Source: Bacillota bacterium (GTDB lineage Bacteria > Bacillota > Clostridia > Oscillospirales > Ruminococcaceae). Taken from it: 64,000 bases of DNA. The stretch spans positions 1 through 64,000 of the forward strand of contig JAEWPV010000006.1 in assembly GCA_023460535.1 (NCBI GenBank), read 5' to 3'. A program made the translations under genes and the position numbers. Shown here one piece after another: positions 8,179 through 17,746 of this stretch. Numbering within the stretch: the stretch's first letter is position 1; every line of letters starts with the position of its first letter. Under the pieces are notes generated by a model. The model did no database searches. It saw only the letters and a program-made list of their open reading frames with translations, and was not told where the DNA came from.

Positions 8179-9924
8179 TTAATCTATTATCCCTTCAAAC
8201 TGCATGTTGTAGTACCGCGCATACAGCCCGTTGTGTGCAAGCAGCTCGTCGTGCCGCCCGCGTTCGGTAATGCCCTCGTCGGTGATGACAACAATCTCAT
8301 CCGCGTTACGGATGGTGGAAAGACGGTGCGCAATCACAAGCGTGGTGCGCCCTTTAGAGAGTGCCTCAAGCGCCTTTTGGATATGCCGCTCGCTCTCGTT
8401 GTCCAGCGCCGAGGTGGCCTCGTCCAAAATCAGTATCTTCGGGTTTTTTAAGAACAAACGCGCAATCGCAATGCGCTGCTTCTGCCCGCCCGAAAGCCGT
8501 GTGCCGCGCTCCCCCACAAAGGTGTCGTAACCGTCCTCAAGCGACACGATAAAGTCGTGGATGTTCGCCTGCCTTGCGGCGGTTACAATCTCCTCGTCGG
8601 TGGCGTCCAGCCTACCGTAGGCGATGTTGTCGCGCATGCTGCCGGTAAAGATGTACACATCCTGCTGCACAATGCCGATGGCGCCTCGCAGGGATGAAAG
8701 GGTCAGGTCGCGTATGTCCTTGCCGTCGACTAGAATGCTGCCGCTAATCACATCGTAAAAGCGGGGCAGCAAAGAGCAAAACGTCGTCTTGCCACCTCCG
8801 GAGGGACCCACCAACGCCACCGTCCTGCCCGCTTGGATATGCAGGTTCACGCCATCCAAAACCGGCACGCCGTCGTCGTAGGCAAACCGCACATCACGGT
8901 AGTCAATCTCGCCGCGCACCTCAGTAAGCGGTACGGCACCCTCGCGATCGGTTACATCGGGCGAGGTGTCAAGAATTTCGACAAACCGCTTAAAGCCCGC
9001 ATACCCTTTTTGAAACGGCTCGGTAAAGTTTACGAGCATGTCAATCGGGCTCATGTAGATGTTAACGTACAGCACGTACATCGCAAGCGATGCGGGCGAA
9101 AGCTCTCCCCGCGCGATAAAAAGGCCGCCAAAGCCGATGATGACGGTATAAAGGAGTCCCTGAAAGAACGAGTTGCCCGCGGCAAACGCGCCCATAGCGC
9201 GGTAGCTGCTGTTCTTAGACTCCAAAAACTCCTCGTTGCTGCACCGAAAGCGCGATTGCTCATGCGCTTCGTTGGCAAACGACTTAACCACGCGAATGCC
9301 CGAGAGGCTATCCTGCACGCGGGCGTTAACCGCTGCTATCTTTTTGCGGTTATCCATAAAAACCGCAAGCATGCGTCTGTTTCGCGTGACGGAGAACGCA
9401 AGCATTGCGGCGGTTACAACTAGCAGTATCAGCGTCATTTTCCAGTTCAGCAGCATCAGCAGCGAAAATGAGCCGACTAGCTTAATCAGCGACATAAACA
9501 GGTTCTCCGGCCCGTGGTGCGCAAGCTCCGAGATGTCAAACAGGTCGGATATGATGCGTGACATCATCTCGCCGGTGTTGTTTTTGTCGTAGTACGAAAA
9601 ACTAAGCCGCTGAAAATGACCAAACAGGTCGTCGCGCATGTTGCTTTCCATCCGTGACCCCATGATATGCCCCCACGAGGTGATAAAGTAGTGGCAGTAG
9701 TAACGCACCACGTAAAGAGCTAGCATCCCGATAATGATGTAGCCAATACCCGACAGAATCTCGGGCGCGGTGCGGGTAAACAGTCCCCGGTTTAACACAC
9801 CCAGCAGCTGCGGGAACGCAAGGTCGATGGCAGAAACCATCAGCGCACAGAACAGATCGGTAAAAAACAACAGACGGTAGGGTTTGTAGTAGGAAACAAA
9901 GCGTTTAAAGATGTAGTGCATCAT
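8179..9924 (-). CDS. ABC exporter, fused permease and ATPase (MsbA/BmrA-like half transporter)
   Basis: A 581-residue half transporter. Residues 1 to about 310 form a six-helix exporter membrane domain, followed by the nucleotide-binding domain with Walker A GPSGGGKTTF, ABC signature LSGGQKQR, Walker B ILILDEATSAL and the switch histidine in IAHRLST. It should work as a homodimer that exports lipids or hydrophobic drugs; substrate unknown. AAAGGAG precedes the ATG. It stands alone between a terminator and a divergently transcribed MoxR operon. Confidence 0.9.
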   Translation of the reverse strand: MMHYIFKRFVSYYKPYRLLFFTDLFCALMVSAIDLAFPQLLGVLNRGLFTRTAPEILSGIGYIIIGMLALYVVRYYCHYFITSWGHIMGSRMESNMRDDLFGHFQRLSFSYYDKNNTGEMMSRIISDLFDISELAHHGPENLFMSLIKLVGSFSLLMLLNWKMTLILLVVTAAMLAFSVTRNRRMLAVFMDNRKKIAAVNARVQDSLSGIRVVKSFANEAHEQSRFRCSNEEFLESKNSSYRAMGAFAAGNSFFQGLLYTVIIGFGGLFIARGELSPASLAMYVLYVNIYMSPIDMLVNFTEPFQKGYAGFKRFVEILDTSPDVTDREGAVPLTEVRGEIDYRDVRFAYDDGVPVLDGVNLHIQAGRTVALVGPSGGGKTTFCSLLPRFYDVISGSILVDGKDIRDLTLSSLRGAIGIVQQDVYIFTGSMRDNIAYGRLDATDEEIVTAARQANIHDFIVSLEDGYDTFVGERGTRLSGGQKQRIAIARLFLKNPKILILDEATSALDNESERHIQKALEALSKGRTTLVIAHRLSTIRNADEIVVITDEGITERGRHDELLAHNGLYARYYNMQFEGIID

Positions 9925-10150
9925 AGTCTGTTCTCTCCTTTATTATTCAAAAGACATTGTACTACACAAATACAAAGCAAACAAGAGTACGAAAAAGCAA
10001 GATTGTGCACAATACATCATACCGCCACCAAAACCTTGACAAGATTATACGTTCAGTTTTTCTGGTAATTATGCTACTATTTACTTATATCAAGGGGTGT
10101 TTGGCAGGTAGCGCTTGGTTACTATCGATAGAAAGGCATGATACAACGGT

Positions 10151-11095
10151 ATGACGACACGTAGTGCACAAAACATCATCCAGTCGGTACGCGAAAACAT
10201 CGAGCGGGTCTTAATCGGCAAGCGCGAGGCGGTAGACCTTGCGCTTATCACACTCGCCTGCGGCGGGCATCTTCTTGTGGAGGACGCGCCGGGGCTTGGC
10301 AAAACAACGCTTGCTACGGCGCTTGCAAGGTCGGTGGATTGTTCATTTAACCGCATTCAGTTTACGCCGGACGTACTGCCCTCCGATGTTGCCGGGTACA
10401 CGATGCTGGATATGAAGACAGGAGAAAAGCGGGTGCGTCACGGCGCGATTATGAGCCAGATGGTGCTGGCGGACGAAATTAACCGTACCAGCCCCAAAAC
10501 ACAGTCAAGTCTATTGGAGGCAATGCAGGAGGGGCAGGTGACCATAGACGGAGAAAGCTACCCACTGCCTAAGCCGTTCATGGTAATCGCAACCCAAAAC
10601 CCCGTGGAATCCACCGGTACCTACCCCCTGCCCGAGGCGCAGCTCGACCGATTCTTTATCCGGGTTTCGCTGGGCTACCCCAGCCGCAGTGATGAGATTG
10701 ACATCCTGCAAAGCAGGGTAAAAAGTCTGCGCGCCGAAGTTAGCGCCGTCGCCGAAGCCGAGGACGTGCTGTTTTTGCAGGAGCAGGTCAAGGGCATCAC
10801 CTGTTCCAGACCGGTGATGCAGTACATCGTAGACATAGCAAACAACACCAGAAAAAACGAAAAGCTGGCATTGGGCGCAAGCCCGCGCGCGTCGCTTGCG
10901 CTGATGCACGCCTCCATGGCGCATGCCCTGTTTTGCGGAAGAGAGTATGTTTTGCCCGATGACGCAAAGGCGATGGCGGTACCGGTGCTTGCCCATCGGC
11001 TAATTGTTCAGCTCAGCGCGGGCATTCATAAAAACAGTGCGCAGCAGGTTTTGCAGGAAATTCTGCGTACGACCCCGGTGCCGGTGGTGTCATGA
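10151..11095 (+). CDS. MoxR family AAA+ ATPase
   Basis: A 314-residue MoxR-type AAA+ protein. Walker A is visible as APGLGKTT (about residues 42-49) and Walker B as VLADEINR (about 107-114), with the sensor motif ATQNPVES downstream. MoxR ATPases act as chaperones for partner proteins and are nearly always encoded beside DUF58 and transglutaminase-like membrane proteins, as here. The stop overlaps the DUF58 start by 4 bases (ATGA), so the three genes are translationally coupled. Confidence 0.9.
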   Translation: MTTRSAQNIIQSVRENIERVLIGKREAVDLALITLACGGHLLVEDAPGLGKTTLATALARSVDCSFNRIQFTPDVLPSDVAGYTMLDMKTGEKRVRHGAIMSQMVLADEINRTSPKTQSSLLEAMQEGQVTIDGESYPLPKPFMVIATQNPVESTGTYPLPEAQLDRFFIRVSLGYPSRSDEIDILQSRVKSLRAEVSAVAEAEDVLFLQEQVKGITCSRPVMQYIVDIANNTRKNEKLALGASPRASLALMHASMAHALFCGREYVLPDDAKAMAVPVLAHRLIVQLSAGIHKNSAQQVLQEILRTTPVPVVS

Positions 11096-12279
11096 GAGCG
11101 GAACGCATTGTGTTCTACTCCCTGCTCGGTATCTGCCTGTTTGGCGGGTTGTTAACCGGCGAGCGGGTGTTCTTTTTGGTGCTGTTTATCCAGTCGGGCA
11201 TCCTGCTGCTCTGCTTTGCGCTTAACCTATGGACGGTGCACAGCTTTTCGTATGTGCAGACGGTCGACCGCGAGGAGCTTACCAAAGGCGAAACGTTTGT
11301 GCTGCACCTGCGCATACACAACGATATGCCGTACCCTTTTACCATGATGCGGGTACATGTTTCGGCTGTTTCCCGTCAGGAGGATGTGACCTATTCCTTT
11401 GCGTTGCCCGCCCATGGGCAGATTGAGTTTTCCCCGCGTTTTTTGTGCGCGTTTTCAGGGCGCAGCGAGGTGGGCATGAGCCGCGTGGAGATAGAAGACG
11501 TATTCGGGCTTACCCGGTTAAACTTTAATATGCTGCGTTTGCCCTATTACCGCAAAAGACCTGTTTTGGTGTACCCGCGTGTGCACGAGCTGTCGCTGCT
11601 TGGTGCCTATTCGCCGGACGACAAGAACTTTAGCGGAACAAGCCTGAACCTGTCCGGCACAGGCGAAAACTTTGCGGGTGTGCGGGAGTACAGGGAGGGC
11701 GACGCCCAAAAGCGCATTCACTGGAAGACCTCCGTTCGTGCCAACAAGCTGTATACTCGTGTTTATGAGCACGCGGACGAAACACACTGCTTTATTTGTA
11801 TCGACACCTATCTATACGGGGTGACCGGTGAACACGCGCGCCTGTGTGCCGACATGCTGTGCGAGACGGCAGCAACCGTTGCCTACCACGCACTGGCGGG
11901 CGGGCATACGGTTCGCTTGTGCCGCGCGGATGCGCCGCAGACCGACGTATTTGGGGGCACGCTTCGCGATTTTGCCCGCCTGCACCGGTATCTCGCGCTG
12001 CTGGAGTTTTCCGAACAGGGTGATGAAGCAGACGCGCTACAATCCGGTGCCCGCGCGGTGGTAAGCGAAAGCGGTGCGTCGTCTGCCTATCTGCTTACGC
12101 TTGGCAACGCGCACGCACTGGGTGAGCTAATGCTGCATGAGGTTTCGCCCACCGGCGGGATTACCGTCTTTTCGGTAAGTGAGAACGGCAAACGGGGCAC
12201 GTCGGTCACGGGTGGCATTCGCAGCGTCACGGTGACCTTAAACGACAGCGTCACCAAGGTTTTGGAGGAGTTGTTATGA
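11092..12279 (+). CDS. DUF58 domain-containing membrane protein
   Basis: A 395-residue protein with two N-terminal membrane helices (about residues 5-45), an extracytoplasmic-looking beta-rich segment, and the DUF58 core. The core is marked by VREYREGDAQKRIHWKTS, the family signature (R-x-Y-x-x-G-D-x-x-R-x-I-H-W). DUF58 proteins are the usual partner of MoxR ATPases; the molecular role is not established, although a cell-envelope function is often proposed. It overlaps its neighbours by 4 bases on both sides. Confidence 0.87.
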   Translation: MRAERIVFYSLLGICLFGGLLTGERVFFLVLFIQSGILLLCFALNLWTVHSFSYVQTVDREELTKGETFVLHLRIHNDMPYPFTMMRVHVSAVSRQEDVTYSFALPAHGQIEFSPRFLCAFSGRSEVGMSRVEIEDVFGLTRLNFNMLRLPYYRKRPVLVYPRVHELSLLGAYSPDDKNFSGTSLNLSGTGENFAGVREYREGDAQKRIHWKTSVRANKLYTRVYEHADETHCFICIDTYLYGVTGEHARLCADMLCETAATVAYHALAGGHTVRLCRADAPQTDVFGGTLRDFARLHRYLALLEFSEQGDEADALQSGARAVVSESGASSAYLLTLGNAHALGELMLHEVSPTGGITVFSVSENGKRGTSVTGGIRSVTVTLNDSVTKVLEELL

Positions 12280-14612
12280 GTGAGGTAATCCGTGCGTTGT
12301 TTGGTCGCATTCGGGGCGGTACACATGCCGTCGGTAAGGCCCGCATCGCGGAACAGTTTGCCGTGGTGCTCATCGTTTGTGGCATGGTGGTTGCGCTGTT
12401 TTCAGCACTTGGTTATGCCTGCTCGGTCCTTCACGCCATTTTGCTTTCGGTATTGTGTGTTACATTGGTTTGGGTGGTTACGCGGCGCGTCTGGGCTGTT
12501 CTTGTTTTGCTGGGCGCGGCGGGGATACTGTTTGGCATTGTACGACTGACTATGCTCAGCCCGGCGGTATACGATGCGGTGATGCGGGGGTATGTGTGGT
12601 TTATTGAGTATAGCGTACAGAACAATCTACTCTATATCCTGCTTGCCTGTCTTGTATGCGCGGCGTTGCTGTTTGGCTTTGTACGAAAGCTGCAGATGAT
12701 TCCCTTTGCCCTTGCGCTGCTTGGGTTGGTGTGCGCCGGAGTTATAGTATGTATACATCTGTTTATACTACCCAACCGAACTCCGGTGCTGATACTGCTT
12801 GCGTGTGGCTACCTGATTCTGCTGCCCGGCATTCGGTTCGGTCGCAAAAAACAGACGGAAGCAGGGGAAAACACCGTAACCCTAGCAGCGTTGCAGCTTA
12901 CGGCGCTGCCTATCGTTGTGCTATCTATTGTGGCGGCGCTCTTGATTGTCCCCCAGGACGCGAGCGCATGGAAATCCCGCGCGCTGCTCAACGCGATATA
13001 TGATGTCAGCGACCTGTTCGGCTACTGGTTTGGCGGCTCGGCACCAAGCCGCAGTTTTGAGATTGGAGCCATCGGCTACCAACCGCTATCCGACCGCTTA
13101 GGCGGACCCATCGACCCGCAGGACAAACCGGTACTGGAGGTTAAAACAAACACGCCGCTGCTGCTGCGCGGCGCGGTGCAGGAGAGCTACTCCGGCAAGG
13201 GCTGGTATGACGAAGCACCGCTTGGGCGATTTCGGTTTGACAGCCTGATGTTTCTTTCCACCCGGGGTCGTGTTCTTGCGGCAGAGCTGCCGCTAATGCA
13301 AAACAAACGGCTAAAAGCCCTGGCGGACGGCATGCTTCAAACATTAGAGCTGCAGGTGCAATACCAAAACGGCCGCAACACCGGCATCTTTGCGGCGGGT
13401 ATGGTTACAAAGCTTGAAACAGGCAAACAACTGCAACCCTACTTTAATTTGCAGGGGGAGTTGTTTGCCGATTCTGCCGTTCGGTCGTTAACCCGTTACA
13501 CCGTTACGGTACAGATGCTCGACCGCTCGGCGTATCGGTTTGACGAGAAGATGGCGGTACTCGAAGAAGCGGCGCAAGGCGTTTCGGACGACAACTGGCA
13601 GGAGATTTGCACTCGTTACCTTACCCTGCCCGACACGCTGCCCGACTCGGTGCGTTCTGCTGCGCAGGCGATAACGGCAGACGCAAAAACCCCGTACCAA
13701 AAGGCAAGTGCCATTGAGCGGTGGCTTGCCGAAAACTGTACCTACACCATGACCCCGGTGATACCGCCGATTAACGAGGATTTTGTCGCCCATTTTTTAG
13801 AGACCAGGCAGGGCTATTGCGTCTATTACGCAAGTGCCATGGCGGTGCTTGCGCGCAGTGCCGGGCTGCCCGCACGTTACGTGACGGGTTTTGCACTGGA
13901 ACGCTCAACCTCCCCGTTTTATTTCTCCGCAACCGAGCGCACCGCCCACGCGTGGGCGGAAGTGTATCTAAACGGCATCGGCTGGGTGGTGTTTGACCCG
14001 CTCGCCTTTGACGACGGGCTTACCCCCCCGCCAGAGGTGACACAGAGCGAACCGACGGGAGAAAGCACCCAAGGGTATGTTCCAATGCCGGGCTTTATCC
14101 CGCAGGAACAGCCCGCAATTATTGCAGAAGAACAGTCATCAAAGTCCACTGCGTTTTTTGCGTGGATGCTGCTGCCGTTGATGGTCGCGGGGCTGATATG
14201 GGTTTTGATGCGGCAGCTGTTTGCGTTGCCCGGCCGATATTATCGGCTTAGCGCGGTTACCTCGCGCTGTGCGGACGACGGTCAGGTTCTTGTCGAATAC
14301 TATACCGACCTTCTTCGCCAGCTCGACTATTTCGAGACTGCCCCCTATATAGGCGAAACGCTGCGGGAGTTTGCGCCGCGCGTTGACCGCAGGCTGCTAC
14401 AAAAAACGCAGCGGTTTTCGGCGGTTACCGGTAGCTATATGGATTATCTGTACGGGTTAAAGCAACCCGACTCCGCCGCCGTTCGGCTGGCGGCAGAGCT
14501 GCATGAAGAGATGGAAGGCAGACTGCAAGGTCATCTCGGCAGACCTCTGTATCTTGCCAGACGCGCGCTGGCGGTGCTGGCTGCACGGCTTACGCATAAA
14601 CGCCGCTCGTAG
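12276..14612 (+). CDS. Transglutaminase-like membrane protein (DUF3488/transglutaminase core/DUF4129 type)
   Basis: A 778-residue protein. The N-terminal third contains several membrane helices. An extracellular transglutaminase-like cysteine-protease domain follows, with a readable triad: Cys515 in QGYCVYYASAM, His558 in AHAWAEVY and Asp574 in VVFDP. A further membrane helix lies at about 625-645, then a cytoplasmic DUF4129-like tail. The complete triad suggests an active enzyme (protease or acyltransferase) on the outer face of the membrane, in line with MoxR/DUF58/TGase operons. The natural substrate is unknown. Confidence 0.87.
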   Translation: MSEVIRALFGRIRGGTHAVGKARIAEQFAVVLIVCGMVVALFSALGYACSVLHAILLSVLCVTLVWVVTRRVWAVLVLLGAAGILFGIVRLTMLSPAVYDAVMRGYVWFIEYSVQNNLLYILLACLVCAALLFGFVRKLQMIPFALALLGLVCAGVIVCIHLFILPNRTPVLILLACGYLILLPGIRFGRKKQTEAGENTVTLAALQLTALPIVVLSIVAALLIVPQDASAWKSRALLNAIYDVSDLFGYWFGGSAPSRSFEIGAIGYQPLSDRLGGPIDPQDKPVLEVKTNTPLLLRGAVQESYSGKGWYDEAPLGRFRFDSLMFLSTRGRVLAAELPLMQNKRLKALADGMLQTLELQVQYQNGRNTGIFAAGMVTKLETGKQLQPYFNLQGELFADSAVRSLTRYTVTVQMLDRSAYRFDEKMAVLEEAAQGVSDDNWQEICTRYLTLPDTLPDSVRSAAQAITADAKTPYQKASAIERWLAENCTYTMTPVIPPINEDFVAHFLETRQGYCVYYASAMAVLARSAGLPARYVTGFALERSTSPFYFSATERTAHAWAEVYLNGIGWVVFDPLAFDDGLTPPPEVTQSEPTGESTQGYVPMPGFIPQEQPAIIAEEQSSKSTAFFAWMLLPLMVAGLIWVLMRQLFALPGRYYRLSAVTSRCADDGQVLVEYYTDLLRQLDYFETAPYIGETLREFAPRVDRRLLQKTQRFSAVTGSYMDYLYGLKQPDSAAVRLAAELHEEMEGRLQGHLGRPLYLARRALAVLAARLTHKRRS

Positions 14613-14643
14613 CTACATATACCTAATTGAAAGCAAAAACAAA

Positions 14644-14678
14644 CCCGCCGCGCAGCTTCATCAAGTCTGCACGGCGGG
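14644..14678. terminator. Bidirectional terminator between the TGase operon and metY
   Basis: CCCGCCGCGCAG / CTGCACGGCGGG inverted repeat with an 11-base loop, between convergent genes, with A- and T-rich flanks. Confidence 0.65.
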
Positions 14679-14712
14679 CTTGCTTGTGAGATATGGGAAG
14701 AGGTAGAGCGGT

Positions 14713-15990
14713 TTAAATCTGATCGAGTGCCTGGCGAAGATCATCAATAATATCCTCGGCATCCTCTACGCCGATGGATAGACGGATATCCTCCGGAAAT
14801 GTTCCGGTCGCTGCCTGCTCGGCGGGGGAAAGCTGTTGGTGGGTGGTGGACGACGGATGAATCACCAGCGACTTTGCGTCCGCCACGTTTGCCAGCAGCG
14901 AGAAGATTTCCAGGCTGTCGATGAGCTTTCTCGCCTGCTTCACATCGCCGTTAATCGAGAAGGTAAAGATCGAGCCGGCACCCTTAGGCAGGTACTTTTG
15001 CGCAAGCGCGTGGTATCTGCTGGAGGTAAGACCCGGATAGCTGACCGATTTCACCTTGGGGTGCTTCTCTAAAAACTCGGCGACCTTCTGTGCGTTCTCC
15101 ACATGGCGTAGGACGCGCAGCGACAACGACTCAAGCCCCTGCAAAAACAAAAATGCATTAAATGGCGACAGCGACGCGCCGGTATCGCGCAGCAGCTGCG
15201 CTCTAATCTTCACCGCATACGCAACGCCACCAAGGTCTGCGTATTTGATGCCGTGGTAGCTCTTGTCGGGGGTGGTAAAGCCCGCAAACTTGCCGTTTGT
15301 CCAGTCAAAGTTGCCGCCGTCCACAATAATACCACCAATAGAGGTGCCGTGCCCGCCAATGAATTTGGTTGCGGAATGCACCACTACATTTGCGCCGTGC
15401 TCGATTGGGCGAAACAGGTAGGGCGTGGCAAACGTGTTGTCCACAATCAGGGGGATGCCGTTGTCGTGGGCGATTTTAGCCACAGCGTCGAAATCGATGA
15501 CGTTAATGCCGGGGTTGCCCAGCGTCTCGATAAACAGTGCCTTGGTTTTGTCGGTTATGGCATCCGCAAAGTTCTGCGGGTTCTCGGGGTCTACAAATAC
15601 GGTGTTAACACCAAACCGGGGCAGTGTGTCGGAGAACAGATGGAACGTGCCGCCGTACAGCGTGCTGGCCGATACAATCTCATCCCCGGCACCGGCAATA
15701 TTTAAAATCGCGTAAGTAATAGCAGCGGAGCCGGATGCGGTGGCAAGACTGGCGGTACCACCTTCCAAGGCAGCCACGCGCTGTTCAAACACATCCACGG
15801 TAGGGTTGGTCAGGCGCGAGTAGATGTTTCCGGGCTCGGTCAGGGCAAACCGACCTTCCGCTTCGTCGGTATTCTTAAACACGAAGGATGTGGTTTGGTA
15901 GATGGGAACGGCACGCGCGCCGGTAACGGGGTCGGGGGATTGACCTGCATGTACCTGCAATGTATCAAAACGCAATTTCTTCTCATTCAT
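14713..15990 (-). CDS. metY: O-acetylhomoserine sulfhydrylase (aminocarboxypropyltransferase)
   Basis: A 425-residue PLP enzyme of the Cys/Met metabolism family. It should make homocysteine from O-acetylhomoserine and sulfide. The N-terminal FDTLQVHAGQSPDP and the Schiff-base lysine segment HSATKFIGGHGTS are typical, and length is that of MetY. Transcription starts at a strong promoter about 210 bases upstream, and the leader carries a 46-codon ORF with its own GGAGG. No SAM riboswitch or T-box was recognised in the leader, so control may act through that ORF. Confidence 0.93.
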   Translation of the reverse strand: MNEKKLRFDTLQVHAGQSPDPVTGARAVPIYQTTSFVFKNTDEAEGRFALTEPGNIYSRLTNPTVDVFEQRVAALEGGTASLATASGSAAITYAILNIAGAGDEIVSASTLYGGTFHLFSDTLPRFGVNTVFVDPENPQNFADAITDKTKALFIETLGNPGINVIDFDAVAKIAHDNGIPLIVDNTFATPYLFRPIEHGANVVVHSATKFIGGHGTSIGGIIVDGGNFDWTNGKFAGFTTPDKSYHGIKYADLGGVAYAVKIRAQLLRDTGASLSPFNAFLFLQGLESLSLRVLRHVENAQKVAEFLEKHPKVKSVSYPGLTSSRYHALAQKYLPKGAGSIFTFSINGDVKQARKLIDSLEIFSLLANVADAKSLVIHPSSTTHQQLSPAEQAATGTFPEDIRLSIGVEDAEDIIDDLRQALDQI

Positions 15991-16021
15991 AATCGGGAAA
16001 ACCGCCTTTCAGTTTTTGATG

Positions 16022-16162
16022 TTACTTTTGCTGCCGCACAACGACATATCTACACATTCGCAGCGGGGTTGTCGAACAATTTGGTGCGAACGAATGCGTC
16101 AAGTGGCAGTATCGCATCAGACCTGTTGCGGCGGTGGCCCGTCGGCCGTATGCTGGTTTCAC
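16022..16162 (-). CDS. Small leader ORF (46 aa, three Cys) upstream of metY
   Basis: On the minus strand GAGGAGG (16176-16170) is followed after 7 bases by a GTG start (16162-16160) and a 46-codon frame ending at TAA (16024-16022), 31 bases before metY. The product starts MKPAYGRRATAATGLMRYC and has cysteines at 19, 29 and 37 plus histidines at 20 and 23; R-Y-C-H-L and R-M-C-R stand out. Position in a strong-promoter leader before a sulfur-assimilation gene suggests a regulatory leader peptide, analogous in concept to Cys-containing leaders before sulfur genes in other bacteria. I do not recognise a named family, and expression is inferred only from the ribosome binding site and promoter. Confidence 0.55.
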   Translation of the reverse strand: MKPAYGRRATAATGLMRYCHLTHSFAPNCSTTPLRMCRYVVVRQQK

Positions 16163-16208
16163 AGCGGCACCTCCTCAATAGCATATATATCCTATATGCT
16201 TTATATGG

Positions 16209-16237
16209 ATAATACATGAGCTGAGCTGTTTTGTCAA
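16209..16237 (-). promoter_or_regulatory. SigmaA promoter of the leader ORF-metY transcript
   Basis: On the minus strand TTGACA (16237-16232) and TATTAT (16214-16209) are separated by exactly 17 bases. Predicted start is near 16202, giving a leader of about 210 bases before metY. Confidence 0.75.
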
Positions 16238-16328
16238 TACTATTCTTACCGCTTTTTGCAAAACAATCATACGGTAATTCTATGACGAATATTGCTAAGA
16301 CAAAAACCAAAAGAATAGAACAATCCCC

Positions 16329-16358
16329 TTTACAAGAACAAATGTTCTGTGGTATGAT
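16329..16358 (+). promoter_or_regulatory. Promoter with perfect LexA (SOS) box before the radical-SAM gene
   Basis: TTTACA (16329-16334) and TATGAT (16353-16358) are spaced by 18 bases. The spacer contains GAACAAATGTTC (16336-16347), a perfect GAAC-N4-GTTC palindrome matching the Gram-positive LexA/DinR box. LexA bound there would block RNA polymerase, so the downstream pair is probably DNA-damage inducible. Confidence 0.7.
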
Positions 16359-16384
16359 GGAGCTAAGAAAGGGCGGGGTCTCAC

Positions 16385-17746
16385 ATGGACGTCTTTGAAA
16401 AGCTGCGAGTTTTGACAGACGGCGCAAAATACGATGTTGCTTGCACCTCAAGCGGGGTAGACCGCAAGGCGCAGGCGGGCGGGATCGGCAACTCCATGGC
16501 GTGCGGCATCTGTCACAGCTTTGCGGGCGACGGGCGGTGCATCTCGTTATTAAAGGTGTTACTAAGCAATGCCTGCATCTACGACTGCAAATATTGCGTT
16601 AACCGCCGTTCCAACGACGTGCCACGCGCAACCTTTACCCCTCGCGAGCTTGCAGATCTAGTCATCAGCTTTTATCGCCGCAACTATATCGAAGGGCTGT
16701 TTTTAAGCTCGGGGGTTGTGAAAAACCCCGATTACACCTGCGAACAAATGACCGAGGTATTGCGCCTGCTGCGGGAGGAATACCGCTTCAGCGGTTACAT
16801 TCACGCAAAGGCGATACCGGGCGCGGATAAAGAGCAGCTTGCGCGTATGGGGCTTTTGGCAGACCGCATGAGCGTGAACATCGAGCTACCCTCCCAACAA
16901 AGCCTTGCATTGCTCGCCCCAGACAAAACCAAGCACTCTATTCTCGAGCCGATGGGCTACCTTACAGGGCGCATCCGCGAAAGCAAGGCGGAGCTGGTTG
17001 CCTATCGGGGTACGCCGCAGTTTGTGCCCGCCGGGCAGAGCACACAGATGATCATCGGCGCAACGCCGGACACCGACTATCAGATACTCAACCTTTCGGA
17101 AGGATTATATCAGCGCTATGGACTAAAGCGCGTGTTCTTTTCCGCTTACATGCCGGTGTCGGATAACCCACTGCTGCCCGCGGTGAGCACAAAGCCGCCC
17201 TTGTTGCGCGAGCACCGGTTGTACCAGGCGGATTGGCTGCTGCGCTTTTATGGCTTTGAGGCGCGGGAGCTGCTCGACGAGAAACACCAGCATTTTAATC
17301 CTTACGTCGACCCCAAGTGCAACTGGGCGCTTAACCATATGGAGCAATTCCCCGTAGAGGTCAACCGTGCGCCGTACGAACAGTTGCTGCGCGTTCCGGG
17401 TATCGGGGTAAACAGCGCACGCCGCATTCTCACTGCGCGACGTGTCGGCTCGCTTGATTTTTCGGCACTGAAAAAGCTGGGCGTCGTGCTCAAACGCGCA
17501 CAGTATTTTATACTGTGCAAGGGCCGTGTTGCCGAGGGTCTGAAAATCACGAACGACGCCATTCTGCGCGCGCTGATGAGTGACCGCGCACTTGCGATGT
17601 ACCGCGGCAACGAGCCGTATGCGTACGAAACCGAGCAGCTTTCATTCTTCGCACAGCCAAGGCTTACCGTTAATAGCTCGGACTTTGCCGCATTCCCGGT
17701 ACAGATGAAGGAGGAGCTGCAAAAATGCCTGACCGGACAGATATAG
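16385..17746 (+). CDS. Putative DNA modification/repair radical SAM protein (TIGR03916-type, UDG-linked)
   Basis: A 453-residue radical SAM enzyme. The [4Fe-4S] motif C-x3-C-x2-C is Cys64, Cys68 and Cys71 (ACIYDCKYCVN). Additional cysteines at 20, 40 and 43 precede it. A C-terminal helix-hairpin-helix (LLRVPGIGVNSARRIL, 334-349) predicts DNA binding. This architecture matches the family annotated 'rSAM_link_UDG', which is linked to a uracil-DNA-glycosylase-like partner. The next gene overlaps by 22 bases and is the usual partner. A perfect LexA box in the promoter supports a repair role. The reaction is unknown. Confidence 0.85.
   Translation: MDVFEKLRVLTDGAKYDVACTSSGVDRKAQAGGIGNSMACGICHSFAGDGRCISLLKVLLSNACIYDCKYCVNRRSNDVPRATFTPRELADLVISFYRRNYIEGLFLSSGVVKNPDYTCEQMTEVLRLLREEYRFSGYIHAKAIPGADKEQLARMGLLADRMSVNIELPSQQSLALLAPDKTKHSILEPMGYLTGRIRESKAELVAYRGTPQFVPAGQSTQMIIGATPDTDYQILNLSEGLYQRYGLKRVFFSAYMPVSDNPLLPAVSTKPPLLREHRLYQADWLLRFYGFEARELLDEKHQHFNPYVDPKCNWALNHMEQFPVEVNRAPYEQLLRVPGIGVNSARRILTARRVGSLDFSALKKLGVVLKRAQYFILCKGRVAEGLKITNDAILRALMSDRALAMYRGNEPYAYETEQLSFFAQPRLTVNSSDFAAFPVQMKEELQKCLTGQI

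Noticed and set aside
15991..16210. SAM riboswitch or T-box in the metY leader
   Set aside because: I looked for the SAM-I core and for the T-box AGGGUGG element with specifier loop and saw neither; the leader ORF explains the region better.
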